Of a DNA stretch of 6,843 nucleotides, positions 1 to 5,355 are shown one piece after another. Each line of letters begins with the position of its first letter. Positions within the stretch are counted from its first letter, which is position 1. This DNA is from Candidatus Solincola tengchongensis. GTDB taxonomy: Bacteria; Actinomycetota; Geothermincolia; Geothermincolales; RBG-13-55-18. The stretch lies in assembly GCA_015711895.1 (NCBI GenBank), contig JACVJH010000192.1, forward strand, positions 1 through 6,843. The letters are read 5' to 3'. The position numbers and the translations under genes are program-made. The notes beneath the pieces are model-generated. The model searched no databases, was not told the DNA's origin, and was given only the letters and a program-made list of their open reading frames with translations.

Positions 1-34
1 GGCACGCCGAAGGGAGCTCGATGAGCGCGGAGAC

Positions 35-829
35 GTGAGGGACGCCGGGAGGCTAAAGGACGGACATGGGGTGCCCTCCGGCGCGAGACAGAAGCCTGTT
101 CGGCGTGGCCGTAAGCGGGGATCTCGCAAGTGGTCAATGCCTCTTCTCGCCGCGCTCCTCCTGGCCTCTCTGGCGGCCATGGTATGGGTTTATCTCTTCA
201 CCGATGTCCTTGACGTCCGCCGGGTGGAGGTCCGTGGAAACAGGAGTTTGAGCGCCGATTACCTCCGCTCCATCTCCGGGATCACCCCCTACACCCATAT
301 TCTCAAGATGGATGTGAGGGCGGTGGAAAGAGCGATACTCGCCGAGCCTTACGTCCTCCGGGTGGAGGTGCGGAGGCGTTTTCCCCATACGGTGATACTG
401 GAGGTCACCGAGAGAATCCCGGTGGGCTGCCTGCAGCAGAACGGGAGGTTCCACCTCGTTGACCGGGAGGGTCTGGTGGTGGAGAGCGCAGACTCCCGCC
501 GGGAAGGGGTGCCGGAGATAACCGGCCTGCGGCCGCCTTTGCTCTACCCCGGCGTCAAAGTGGAAGACCCCCGGTTCGAGGACGTGGCGAGAATACTGGA
601 AGAGATACCGGAGGAGCTGCGAGAAAGGGCGGAGGAAGTGGGTTATGCGGAAGGGGAGGGATATTACCTGGTGGCCTCCGAGACAAAGGTCATCTTCGGG
701 GAATGCGATGATCTGGAGCGCAAGGCGGAGATCGCCTTAGCTGCCATGCAGGACATCGCGCCCCGGTACGGACAACTTCTCTACATCGACGTAACCTATC
801 CGGACCATCCGGCGATAAGACCGCGGTAG
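35..829 (+). CDS. ftsQ: Cell division protein FtsQ (DivIB family)
   Basis: Bitopic divisome protein that bridges the cytoplasmic FtsZ ring and the septal wall synthases, normally with FtsB and FtsL. The 264-residue product has a basic cytoplasmic tail (residues about 20-33, many Arg/Lys), one membrane segment (about 34-54), then an extracytoplasmic POTRA domain (about 58-127, beginning VRRVEVRGNRSLS and ending ILEVTERIP) and a beta-rich FtsQ domain up to a C-terminal IDVTYPDHPAIRP strand. Order and length fit the family. The GTG start overlaps a frame-3 TGA stop at 36-38 (GTGA), as expected if coupled to an upstream gene, but its SD (GGAG at 29-32) is only 2 bases away. GTG at 71, with AGGA at 57-60, is an alternative, and the frame is also open to the left edge. 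ftsZ follows after 516 bases, with no ftsA. Identity is firm; the start is uncertain. Confidence 0.9.
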   Translation: MRDAGRLKDGHGVPSGARQKPVRRGRKRGSRKWSMPLLAALLLASLAAMVWVYLFTDVLDVRRVEVRGNRSLSADYLRSISGITPYTHILKMDVRAVERAILAEPYVLRVEVRRRFPHTVILEVTERIPVGCLQQNGRFHLVDREGLVVESADSRREGVPEITGLRPPLLYPGVKVEDPRFEDVARILEEIPEELRERAEEVGYAEGEGYYLVASETKVIFGECDDLERKAEIALAAMQDIAPRYGQLLYIDVTYPDHPAIRPR

Positions 830-893
830 GCCTTTCTCCTGTGACGCGGGAGGTGCTCAGGGAGCTTGCGGGGAGAAGCTCAACACAATATCA

Positions 894-942
894 CCTGCCC
901 TCCCGCTCTCGACGTGAGGGGCCGGCCGGGCAGGGCTTTGAT
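894..942 (+). terminator. Possible weak terminator or stem-loop after ftsQ
   Basis: CCTGCCC (894-900) pairs with GGGCAGG (928-934), closing a GC-rich interior that can pair further. The stem is followed by GCTTTGATT, which has only a short interrupted T-run. A second small stem lies just upstream: GAGCTT (862-867) with AAGCTC (876-881). The position between the ftsQ stop and the ftsZ promoter fits a terminator for the upstream unit. The poor T-tract means it could instead only pause or attenuate transcription. Confidence 0.3.
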
Positions 943-948
943 TGAGAC

Positions 949-978
949 TTAACATTTAGGGAAAAAAAGAAGTATAAT
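949..978 (+). promoter_or_regulatory. Sigma70/SigA-type promoter for ftsZ
   Basis: A -35 box TTAACA (949-954, one mismatch to TTGACA) and a perfect -10 box TATAAT (973-978) are separated by 18 bases. The spacer is A/T-rich and includes a run of seven A's, which stands out strongly in this GC-rich sequence. Transcription would start near 982-985, giving a leader of about 360 nt before the ftsZ ATG. No other good housekeeping promoter was seen between here and ftsZ. The start position is predicted, not measured. Confidence 0.75.
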
Positions 979-980
979 CT

Positions 981-1005
981 TACCGTAAAGGTACATGTTA
1001 CGGTA
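981..1005 (+). repeat. Perfect 8-bp inverted repeat at the ftsZ transcription start
   Basis: TACCGTAA (981-988) and TTACGGTA (998-1005) are exact reverse complements around a 9-base spacer. The element begins two bases after the -10 box, so it covers roughly +1 to +20. As DNA it is placed like a repressor operator. As RNA it would put a hairpin at the extreme 5' end of the transcript, which can protect mRNA from 5'-end-dependent decay. I do not recognise it as a known operator, and the sequence alone does not choose between these roles. Confidence 0.6.
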
Positions 1006-1345
1006 TATCGACGAGGCGCGAGGACAAAAAGGGTCTTTGCGGCCAGGCGAGGAAAAGGGCAGGGAGAAGGATAGCCCGCCCTTGGAGACCGCGATATCCC
1101 TTGCCGGCGAGGAGGGATGGATAGGATTTCCTTTCCGATGCAGGTGCCGGCGCGGGTAAGCGCCCAAGCCCTTGAGGGCCTGGGAAGGATTTGAAGGGAA
1201 GGACTCAGCCCGGGAGCCGTCGTAGTAATTATTTGGCGTGAAAGGAAGAAAAAGGAAAGGCGAAAACATTAAAGCGATGGTGTAGAGTTTGCGAGCGCCT
1301 CGTGATGACCGTTCGAGGGGGCACGGGATAAAGGAGGGACTGGAA
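985..1345 (+). other. Long purine-rich, probably structured ftsZ leader
   Basis: About 360 bases without a supported gene. Hand-folding finds a stem ATCCC (1096-1100)/GGGAT (1114-1118) extended by TTG/CGA. A branched element spans 1129-1189: the outer strands TCCTTTCC (1129-1136) and GGAAGGA (1183-1189) pair with one bulge, continue with CAGG (1141-1144)/CCTG (1179-1182), and enclose two hairpins, GGCGC/GCGCC (1149-1164) and GCCC/GGGC (1168-1179), which compete for one base. A last stem, CCTCG (1298-1302)/CGAGG (1314-1318), ends 13 bases before the SD. I could not match it to a riboswitch or RNA family I know. Purine-rich sequence forms chance stems, so function is unproven. Confidence 0.4.
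1332..1337 (+). promoter_or_regulatory. Ribosome binding site that fixes the ftsZ start
   Basis: AGGAGG sits 8 bases before the ATG at 1346, within a longer AAGGAGGG match. A TTG 57 bases further upstream is in frame and would add 19 residues, but it has no comparable SD and its extra residues do not resemble an FtsZ N-terminus. Confidence 0.9.
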
Positions 1346-2407
1346 ATGCCGGAGAGCGCGACCAATTACCTGGCGGTAATAAAAGTGGTCGGCGTGGGAG
1401 GAGGCGGGACCAACGCCATAAACCGTATGATAGACGCTGGACTCAAGGGAGTGGAGTTCGTGGCTATCAACACCGACGCCCAGGCCCTCCTCATGTCCGA
1501 TGCCGATGTGAAGGTGTATATAGGAGGGAATATAACCCGGGGCTTGGGGGCGGGCTCCAATCCCGAGATCGGGGAGCAGGCGGCCCTGGAAAACCGGGAG
1601 GCCATCGCCGAGGCCATCAAGGGAGCGGACATGGTCTTCATCACCGCCGGGAAGGGCGGCGGTACGGGTACCGGCGCTTCGCCCATCGTGGCGGAGATCG
1701 CCAAGGAGCAGGGCGCGCTGACCATCGGGGTGGTCACCAGGCCCTTCTCCTTCGAGGGGCGCAAGAGGGCCCAGCAGGCAGAGATGGGCATCGAGAAGCT
1801 GCGGGAGAAGGTGGACACCCTGATCATCATTCCCAACGACCGCCTCCTTGAGGTCGCGGAACAGAAGACCTCCATCCTCAACGCCTTCCGCATGGCCGAT
1901 GACATCCTCCGCCAGGGAGTGCAGGGCATAACCGACCTCATCACCGTCCCGGGGCTGATCAACCTGGACTTCGCCGACGTGCGCACCATAATGTCCAATG
2001 CCGGTTCGGCCCTCATGGGCATCGGCGTGGCCTCGGGGGAGAACCGCGCTTCGGAGGCGGCGAGGGCGGCCATCTCCAGCCCCCTCCTGGAGGCCTCCAT
2101 CGAGGGGGCCAAGGGGATTCTCCTCAACATCTCGGGAGGTTCGGACCTGGGCCTCTTCGAGGTCAACGAGGCGGCGGAGATCATCGCCAGCGTGGCCGAT
2201 CCGGACGCCAACATCATCTTCGGCGCGGTGATCGACGATTCCCTGGGAGACGAACTGAAGGTGACGGTGATCGCCACCGGTTTCGAGTTCGGTACCGCTC
2301 CCTCCAAGCCGGGACGCAAGGCAGTGAGGATGGAGACACCTCCGGAGAAGACCATGGTCTTCGAGTCCGAGGAGCTGGACATCCCCGTGTTCCTGCGCAA
2401 CAAGTAG
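1346..2407 (+). CDS. ftsZ: Cell division protein FtsZ
   Basis: Tubulin-like GTPase that polymerises at mid-cell into the ring that recruits the divisome. The 353-residue product has the N-terminal nucleotide-binding core (VVGVGGGGTNAINRM at about 14-28, NTDAQAL at 42-48), the tubulin signature GGGTGTG (104-110), the VTRPFSFEGRKR strand/loop (130-141), and the synergy loop NLDFADVRTIM (206-216) with Asp208 and Asp211 available to complete the neighbour's GTPase site. The C-terminal domain ends near ATGFEFG (310-316). A linker of only about 25 residues leads to a conserved tail peptide, DIPVFLRNK, the usual docking site for FtsA, SepF and other partners. The protein is shorter than the roughly 380 residues of E. 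coli or B. subtilis FtsZ, mostly because of this linker. It has its own promoter, long leader and terminator. The usual Gram-positive partners (pgeF, yggS-like, sepF) do not follow. Confidence 0.98.
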   Translation: MPESATNYLAVIKVVGVGGGGTNAINRMIDAGLKGVEFVAINTDAQALLMSDADVKVYIGGNITRGLGAGSNPEIGEQAALENREAIAEAIKGADMVFITAGKGGGTGTGASPIVAEIAKEQGALTIGVVTRPFSFEGRKRAQQAEMGIEKLREKVDTLIIIPNDRLLEVAEQKTSILNAFRMADDILRQGVQGITDLITVPGLINLDFADVRTIMSNAGSALMGIGVASGENRASEAARAAISSPLLEASIEGAKGILLNISGGSDLGLFEVNEAAEIIASVADPDANIIFGAVIDDSLGDELKVTVIATGFEFGTAPSKPGRKAVRMETPPEKTMVFESEELDIPVFLRNK

Positions 2408-2438
2408 GCGGACCCGGGCACCCGGTGCCCCGGACCGC
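2408..2438 (+). repeat. Imperfect GC palindrome directly after the ftsZ stop
   Basis: Bases 2408-2438 fold symmetrically about 2423, with 12 or 13 pairs and two mismatches (C2415 with C2431, A2412 with A2434). It begins on the first base after the stop codon. No T-run follows, so on its own it is not an intrinsic terminator. It could be an mRNA 3'-end stabilising stem, or the first of two tandem stem-loops. Confidence 0.5.
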
Positions 2439-2452
2439 GCAGGGAGGATTCC

Positions 2453-2487
2453 GCGAGGCGGTGTGCTGCCGCTTCGCTTTTCTCTTT
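2453..2487 (+). terminator. Intrinsic terminator of ftsZ
   Basis: GCGAGGCGG (2453-2461) pairs with CCGCTTCGC (2469-2477) in a 9-bp stem that includes one G-T wobble, with the 7-base loop TGTGCTG. TTTTCTCTTT (2478-2487) follows at once. This is a textbook rho-independent layout 45 bases after the ftsZ stop, and it should separate ftsZ from the downstream genes. Confidence 0.85.
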
Positions 2488-2639
2488 ACGGGACGGGGAA
2501 AAGAGTGCTGTGAAGCGGTGTCGCAGGGAAGCAGGTAAGGGGAAGCGGTACCCCGCGGCCTTCCGTCACGGGGCCACGCTTTTTCGATGGAAATGGCCGG
2601 GCCGCGACGATGCAGGGAACGAAGAGGCCGCGGCGAGCG

Positions 2640-2669
2640 TTGTCAATTGGTGACACCCCTCCTTAATAT
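2640..2669 (+). promoter_or_regulatory. Candidate sigma70-type promoter for the downstream operon
   Basis: TTGTCA (2640-2645, one mismatch to consensus) and TAATAT (2664-2669, four of six matches including the first TA and last T) are 18 bases apart, in the most A/T-rich stretch of this gap. Transcription would start near 2675, about 225 bases before the chosen start of the radical SAM gene. A promoter is expected here because ftsZ is terminated upstream. The match is weaker than at ftsZ. Confidence 0.5.
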
Positions 2670-2672
2670 GTG

Positions 2673-2701
2673 TTGGTCGGCCCCGATGGAACGGGGACCA
2701 A
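2673..2701 (+). repeat. Stem-loop at the predicted operon transcript 5' end
   Basis: TTGGT (2673-2677) pairs with ACCAA (2697-2701) and CCCCG (2681-2685) with CGGGG (2692-2696). The loop is ATGGAA, with a 3-base bulge CGG on the left arm: ten base pairs in total. It falls at the start point predicted from the promoter at 2640-2669, as does the inverted repeat at the ftsZ promoter, although the two sequences are unrelated. Confidence 0.5.
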
Positions 2702-2899
2702 TGGCGCCTCGCCGGGCGGTTTCCCGGGCGGCTGCGGTGAGGAAGGAAAGCGGTTTTCCTGCCCGGCAGGGATTGGGGAACGAGGTCCTTCCGGCGGGAA
2801 CCCAAGGAGGTTCTAGGCCGCTCCGAGGGGACTTGCCGGAAGAAAAGGGGTCGGGTGAGGCCGCGCGAGAAAGACGAGATGACGCTTATCGAGGATGGG

Positions 2900-4771
2900 A
2901 TGGAGACGGGAAACGACGTGGAACTCGTGAGGTCCTTCTTTAAGCGGGACATCGCGCAAGTGAGCAAGCCGGGGCGCTACCTGGGAATCGAGGTCAACGC
3001 CAGGCGCCGGCCGCTTACCGCACGAGGTTGCAACTGCGTGCTGGTCTATCCGGACGTCTACGAGATCGGCATGTCCCACCTCGGGCTGGCCATCCTCTAC
3101 GAGGAGATAAACGAGAGGGAGGACTGCATGGCCGACCGTGCTTACCTGCCCTGGGTGGACATGCAGGAGCTCATGCAGAGGAAGGGGATACCCCTCTTCG
3201 GGCTGGAGAGCCGGGTGCCCCTGAACCGCTTCGACGTGGTGGGCATAACCCTCCAGCACGAGCTCACGCTGGCCAACGTTCTGAGGATACTCTCCCTGGC
3301 CGGTATCCCCCTCCGTGCCGCGGACCGGGGATCCCGGGATCCCCTGGTGGTTGGCGGTGGTCCGGGCGCCTACAACCCCGAACCGGTGGCGGAGTTCTTC
3401 GACCTCCTGGTGCTGGGCGAGGGGGAGGAGGTCGTCCATGAGCTGCTGGACGCGGTGCGCGAGTGGAAGGACATGGAAAAGGGCGACCGCCCCGGTTTCC
3501 TGCGGCGCTGCGCCTCCATCCCCGGCGTTTACGTCCCTTCGCTGTACCGTGTGCACTACCGTCCAGACGGGACCATATCCGGCATAGAGCCGCTGGAAGG
3601 CGCCCCCATGCCCGTGCGCAAGCGGGTTGTCTCGGACCTCGACAGGGTGACCAGGCCCCGAAGGCCGCTGGTGCCCTTGGTCGAATCGGTCCACGACCGC
3701 TGCAGCCTGGAGATCTTCCGGGGCTGCACGCGGGGCTGCCGGTTCTGCCAGGCGGGTATGGTCTACCGCCCGGTTAGGGAGAGGAGCGAGGATGTCCTCT
3801 ACGCCTGGGGCCGGGAGATGATCTCCGCCACGGGATGTGACGAGCTCTCCCTCTCCTCGCTGAGCAGTGCAGATTATTCCAGGATCATATCCCTCGCGGA
3901 AAGGCTCTCCCGGGATCTGGAGAGGGAACGGGTGGCCGTCTCCCTCCCCTCGCTGCGCACGGATTCCTTTTCCGTTGAACTGGCCTCCAAGGTGGGGAGG
4001 ATACGCAAGACGGGGCTCACCCTGGCCCCGGAGGCGGCCTCTCCCCGCTTGCGCTCGGTCATCAACAAAGAGGTGACCGACGAGGACCTCCTGGAGGCGG
4101 TGAGCGCCGCTTACCGGGAGGGCTGGAGAAAGATGAAGCTCTATTTCATGGTCGGCCTCCCCGGCGAGGAGGAGGAGGACGTTGAGGCCATCTGTTCCCT
4201 TGTGCGGCGTATCATGCGGGAGGGAGACTCCGGCAGGCCTCCGCGTGGCCTTCGCCTCTCGGTGAGCGTCTCCACCTTCGTACCCAAGCCGCACACCCCC
4301 TTTCAGTGGGTCGGCCAGTTGTCCCTGCCTGAGACCGCCCGGCGGCATTTCATCCTCAAGGAGGGGCTGCGCATCAGGGGCGTTACCTGGAAGTGGCACA
4401 CACGGGAGATGAGCTACCTGGAGGGGATACTGGCCCGCGGGGACCGGCGCCTGGGGCCCGTGGTGGAGGCGGCGGCACGGGAGGGCTGCCTGGACAACTG
4501 GAGCGAGTTCTTCTCCTGGGAGCGTTGGCGGCGGGCCATGGAGGAGCGGGGCCTGGACCCCACGTGGTACGTGGAGAGGGAAAGAGGCGAGGAAGAGGTC
4601 TTCCCCTGGGATCATCTTTCCGCAGGGGTGGATAGGTCCTTCCTCTGGGAGGAGTACCAGAAAGCTCAGCGGGGAGAGGCCACGGAGGACTGCCGTTACG
4701 GGGACTGCCTGGGATGCGGGGTCTGCGACGGGAAGGAGGTCTCCGGTAGGCTGGCGGGAGGGGGAAGTTGA
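2900..4771 (+). CDS. B12-binding-type radical SAM protein (TIGR03960-like)
   Basis: Uncharacterised radical SAM family, usually beside or fused to a DUF2344 protein. Residue numbers are from the ATG at 2900 (623 aa). KPGRY (23-27) and YPDVYEIGMSHLGL (50-63) open an N-terminal B12-binding-like region that continues through GITLQHELTLANV and GGGPGAYNPEP (about 152-162). The radical SAM core follows, with CTRGCRFC supplying Cys276, Cys280 and Cys283 in the CxxxCxxC pattern that binds 4Fe-4S and SAM. Family blocks LAPEAASPRLR, FMVGLPGEEEEDV and PKPHTPFQW come next. A C-terminal CRYGDCLGCGVC adds Cys598, 603, 606 and 609, a possible second metal site. The start is uncertain: ATG 2900 has GAGG five bases upstream and best fits the family's N-terminal length; GTG 2855 (AAGGGG upstream, 638 aa) and ATG 2879 are in frame. 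The substrate is unknown. It overlaps the next gene by 4 nt. Confidence 0.92.
   Translation: METGNDVELVRSFFKRDIAQVSKPGRYLGIEVNARRRPLTARGCNCVLVYPDVYEIGMSHLGLAILYEEINEREDCMADRAYLPWVDMQELMQRKGIPLFGLESRVPLNRFDVVGITLQHELTLANVLRILSLAGIPLRAADRGSRDPLVVGGGPGAYNPEPVAEFFDLLVLGEGEEVVHELLDAVREWKDMEKGDRPGFLRRCASIPGVYVPSLYRVHYRPDGTISGIEPLEGAPMPVRKRVVSDLDRVTRPRRPLVPLVESVHDRCSLEIFRGCTRGCRFCQAGMVYRPVRERSEDVLYAWGREMISATGCDELSLSSLSSADYSRIISLAERLSRDLERERVAVSLPSLRTDSFSVELASKVGRIRKTGLTLAPEAASPRLRSVINKEVTDEDLLEAVSAAYREGWRKMKLYFMVGLPGEEEEDVEAICSLVRRIMREGDSGRPPRGLRLSVSVSTFVPKPHTPFQWVGQLSLPETARRHFILKEGLRIRGVTWKWHTREMSYLEGILARGDRRLGPVVEAAAREGCLDNWSEFFSWERWRRAMEERGLDPTWYVERERGEEEVFPWDHLSAGVDRSFLWEEYQKAQRGEATEDCRYGDCLGCGVCDGKEVSGRLAGGGS
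4757..4761 (+). promoter_or_regulatory. SD for the TTG start of the DUF2344 gene
   Basis: GGAGG lies 6 bases before the TTG at 4768, inside the last codons of the radical SAM gene. It supports the rare start codon and the TTGA overlap, where TGA (4769-4771) ends the upstream gene. Confidence 0.85.
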
Positions 4772-5355
4772 AGCGTATATTGGTAAAATATTACAAGAAG
4801 GGAGACGCCGCCTATCTCTCCCACCGCGAGACGATGCGGGCCATGGAGAGGGCTCTCCGCCGTTCCGGCGCGGACCTTGTCTATACCTCCGGATTTCATC
4901 CCCGGGTGAAGGTGAGCTTCGCCCCCGCCCTACCCTTGGGGGTGTCCGCGGAGGCGGAATATTTAGAGGTGGCCGTGGAGAGGGAACCCGACCTGGCGGA
5001 CATGACGAGGAGGATGAACGAGGCGCTTCCGGAAGGGCTGAGGGTGGTGTCCCTCCAGGTGCTGCCGGACTACATGCCCAAACTTTCCCGCTGGGCGCGT
5101 TACGGGCTCTACCGGGTGGAAGGGGCTGGGGGTTCTTTCCATCTTTGTCTGAGGATCGACGGAGAGGGAGGGGGGAGGTTACGCGACGCCCTCCAGAAGC
5201 TGGAAGATCGCTTCGGGGCCGGGGTCGATGCGGTGACCCGGGTGGGCATCTACGCTTCACGGGACGAGATCCTGGAGGAATATCCCGATAAAGTATATTT
5301 TTACCATACGGAGAATGGAGAGCTTGAGATCATGGAGGAGAGCGGTGCTGGATAA
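4768..5355 (+). CDS. Radical SAM-linked protein, DUF2344 (TIGR03936-like)
   Basis: Small protein of 195 residues from a family found next to, or fused to the C-terminus of, the radical SAM protein encoded just upstream. No reaction has been established for it that I know of. The N-terminal half carries the family blocks: an opening beta strand (KRILVKYYKKGDAAYLSHRE), then MRAMERALRRSG (about 23-34), YTSGFHPRVKVSFAPALPLG (39-58) and SAEAEYLEV (60-68), then an EALPEGLRV turn. The C-terminal part (about 105-195) is less conserved. No cysteine motif, membrane segment or signal peptide is visible, so a cytoplasmic protein is expected. It starts with TTG behind a strong SD, overlaps the upstream stop by 4 nt, and overlaps the RNase gene by 11 nt. 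A partner or substrate-presenting subunit for the radical SAM enzyme is inference from linkage. Confidence 0.9.
   Translation: MKRILVKYYKKGDAAYLSHRETMRAMERALRRSGADLVYTSGFHPRVKVSFAPALPLGVSAEAEYLEVAVEREPDLADMTRRMNEALPEGLRVVSLQVLPDYMPKLSRWARYGLYRVEGAGGSFHLCLRIDGEGGGRLRDALQKLEDRFGAGVDAVTRVGIYASRDEILEEYPDKVYFYHTENGELEIMEESGAG
5334..5338 (+). promoter_or_regulatory. SD that fixes the RNase E/G start
   Basis: GGAGG lies 6 bases before the GTG at 5345. An in-frame ATG at 5315 would add 10 residues, but its only purine stretch (CGGAG, about 5309-5313) is nearly adjacent to the codon. This makes the 5345 start, with an 11-nt overlap, more likely. Confidence 0.8.

Larger units (their letters stand above)
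2488..2899 (+). other. Gap between the ftsZ terminator and the radical SAM gene
   Basis: About 410 bases without a convincing gene. A + frame reading through 2587-2943 and minus-strand frames are open, but their products are Arg/Pro/Gly-rich, match no family I recognise and have no good start signal. The region holds a promoter candidate at 2640-2669 and a stem-loop at 2673-2701. A weaker stem, CCCCG (2551-2555)/CGGGG (2569-2573), precedes TTTTT (2580-2584), but six intervening bases make it a poor terminator. The rest shows nothing recognisable. Confidence 0.5.

Noticed and set aside
1289..1345. Longer FtsZ start at TTG 1289
   Set aside because: No SD, and the extra residues are unlike FtsZ N-termini, while ATG 1346 has AGGAGG at ideal spacing.
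985..1345. Known riboswitch (cobalamin, TPP, FMN, c-di-GMP, c-di-AMP), RNase P RNA or SRP RNA in the leader
   Set aside because: I compared remembered consensus blocks for each and found no convincing match, only scattered GGTGCC-like or GGAAGGA-like fragments.
949..1365. 138-residue minus-strand open frame across the ftsZ leader
   Set aside because: It runs through the ftsZ promoter and the ftsZ start, has no SD that I can see, and its product shows no family features.
1366..2421. 351-residue minus-strand open frame over ftsZ
   Set aside because: Exact antisense of the FtsZ coding frame; Ser/Met/Arg-rich product with no motif.
2550..2584. Second terminator (CCCCG/CGGGG stem and TTTTT)
   Set aside because: The stem is only 5 bp with a 13-base loop, and six bases separate it from the T-run.
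2813..5260. 815-residue open frame on the minus strand
   Set aside because: It lies antisense to two genes with clear family motifs. Its product is rich in Pro, Gly, Arg and His with no recognisable domain, as expected for the mirror frame of high-GC coding sequence.
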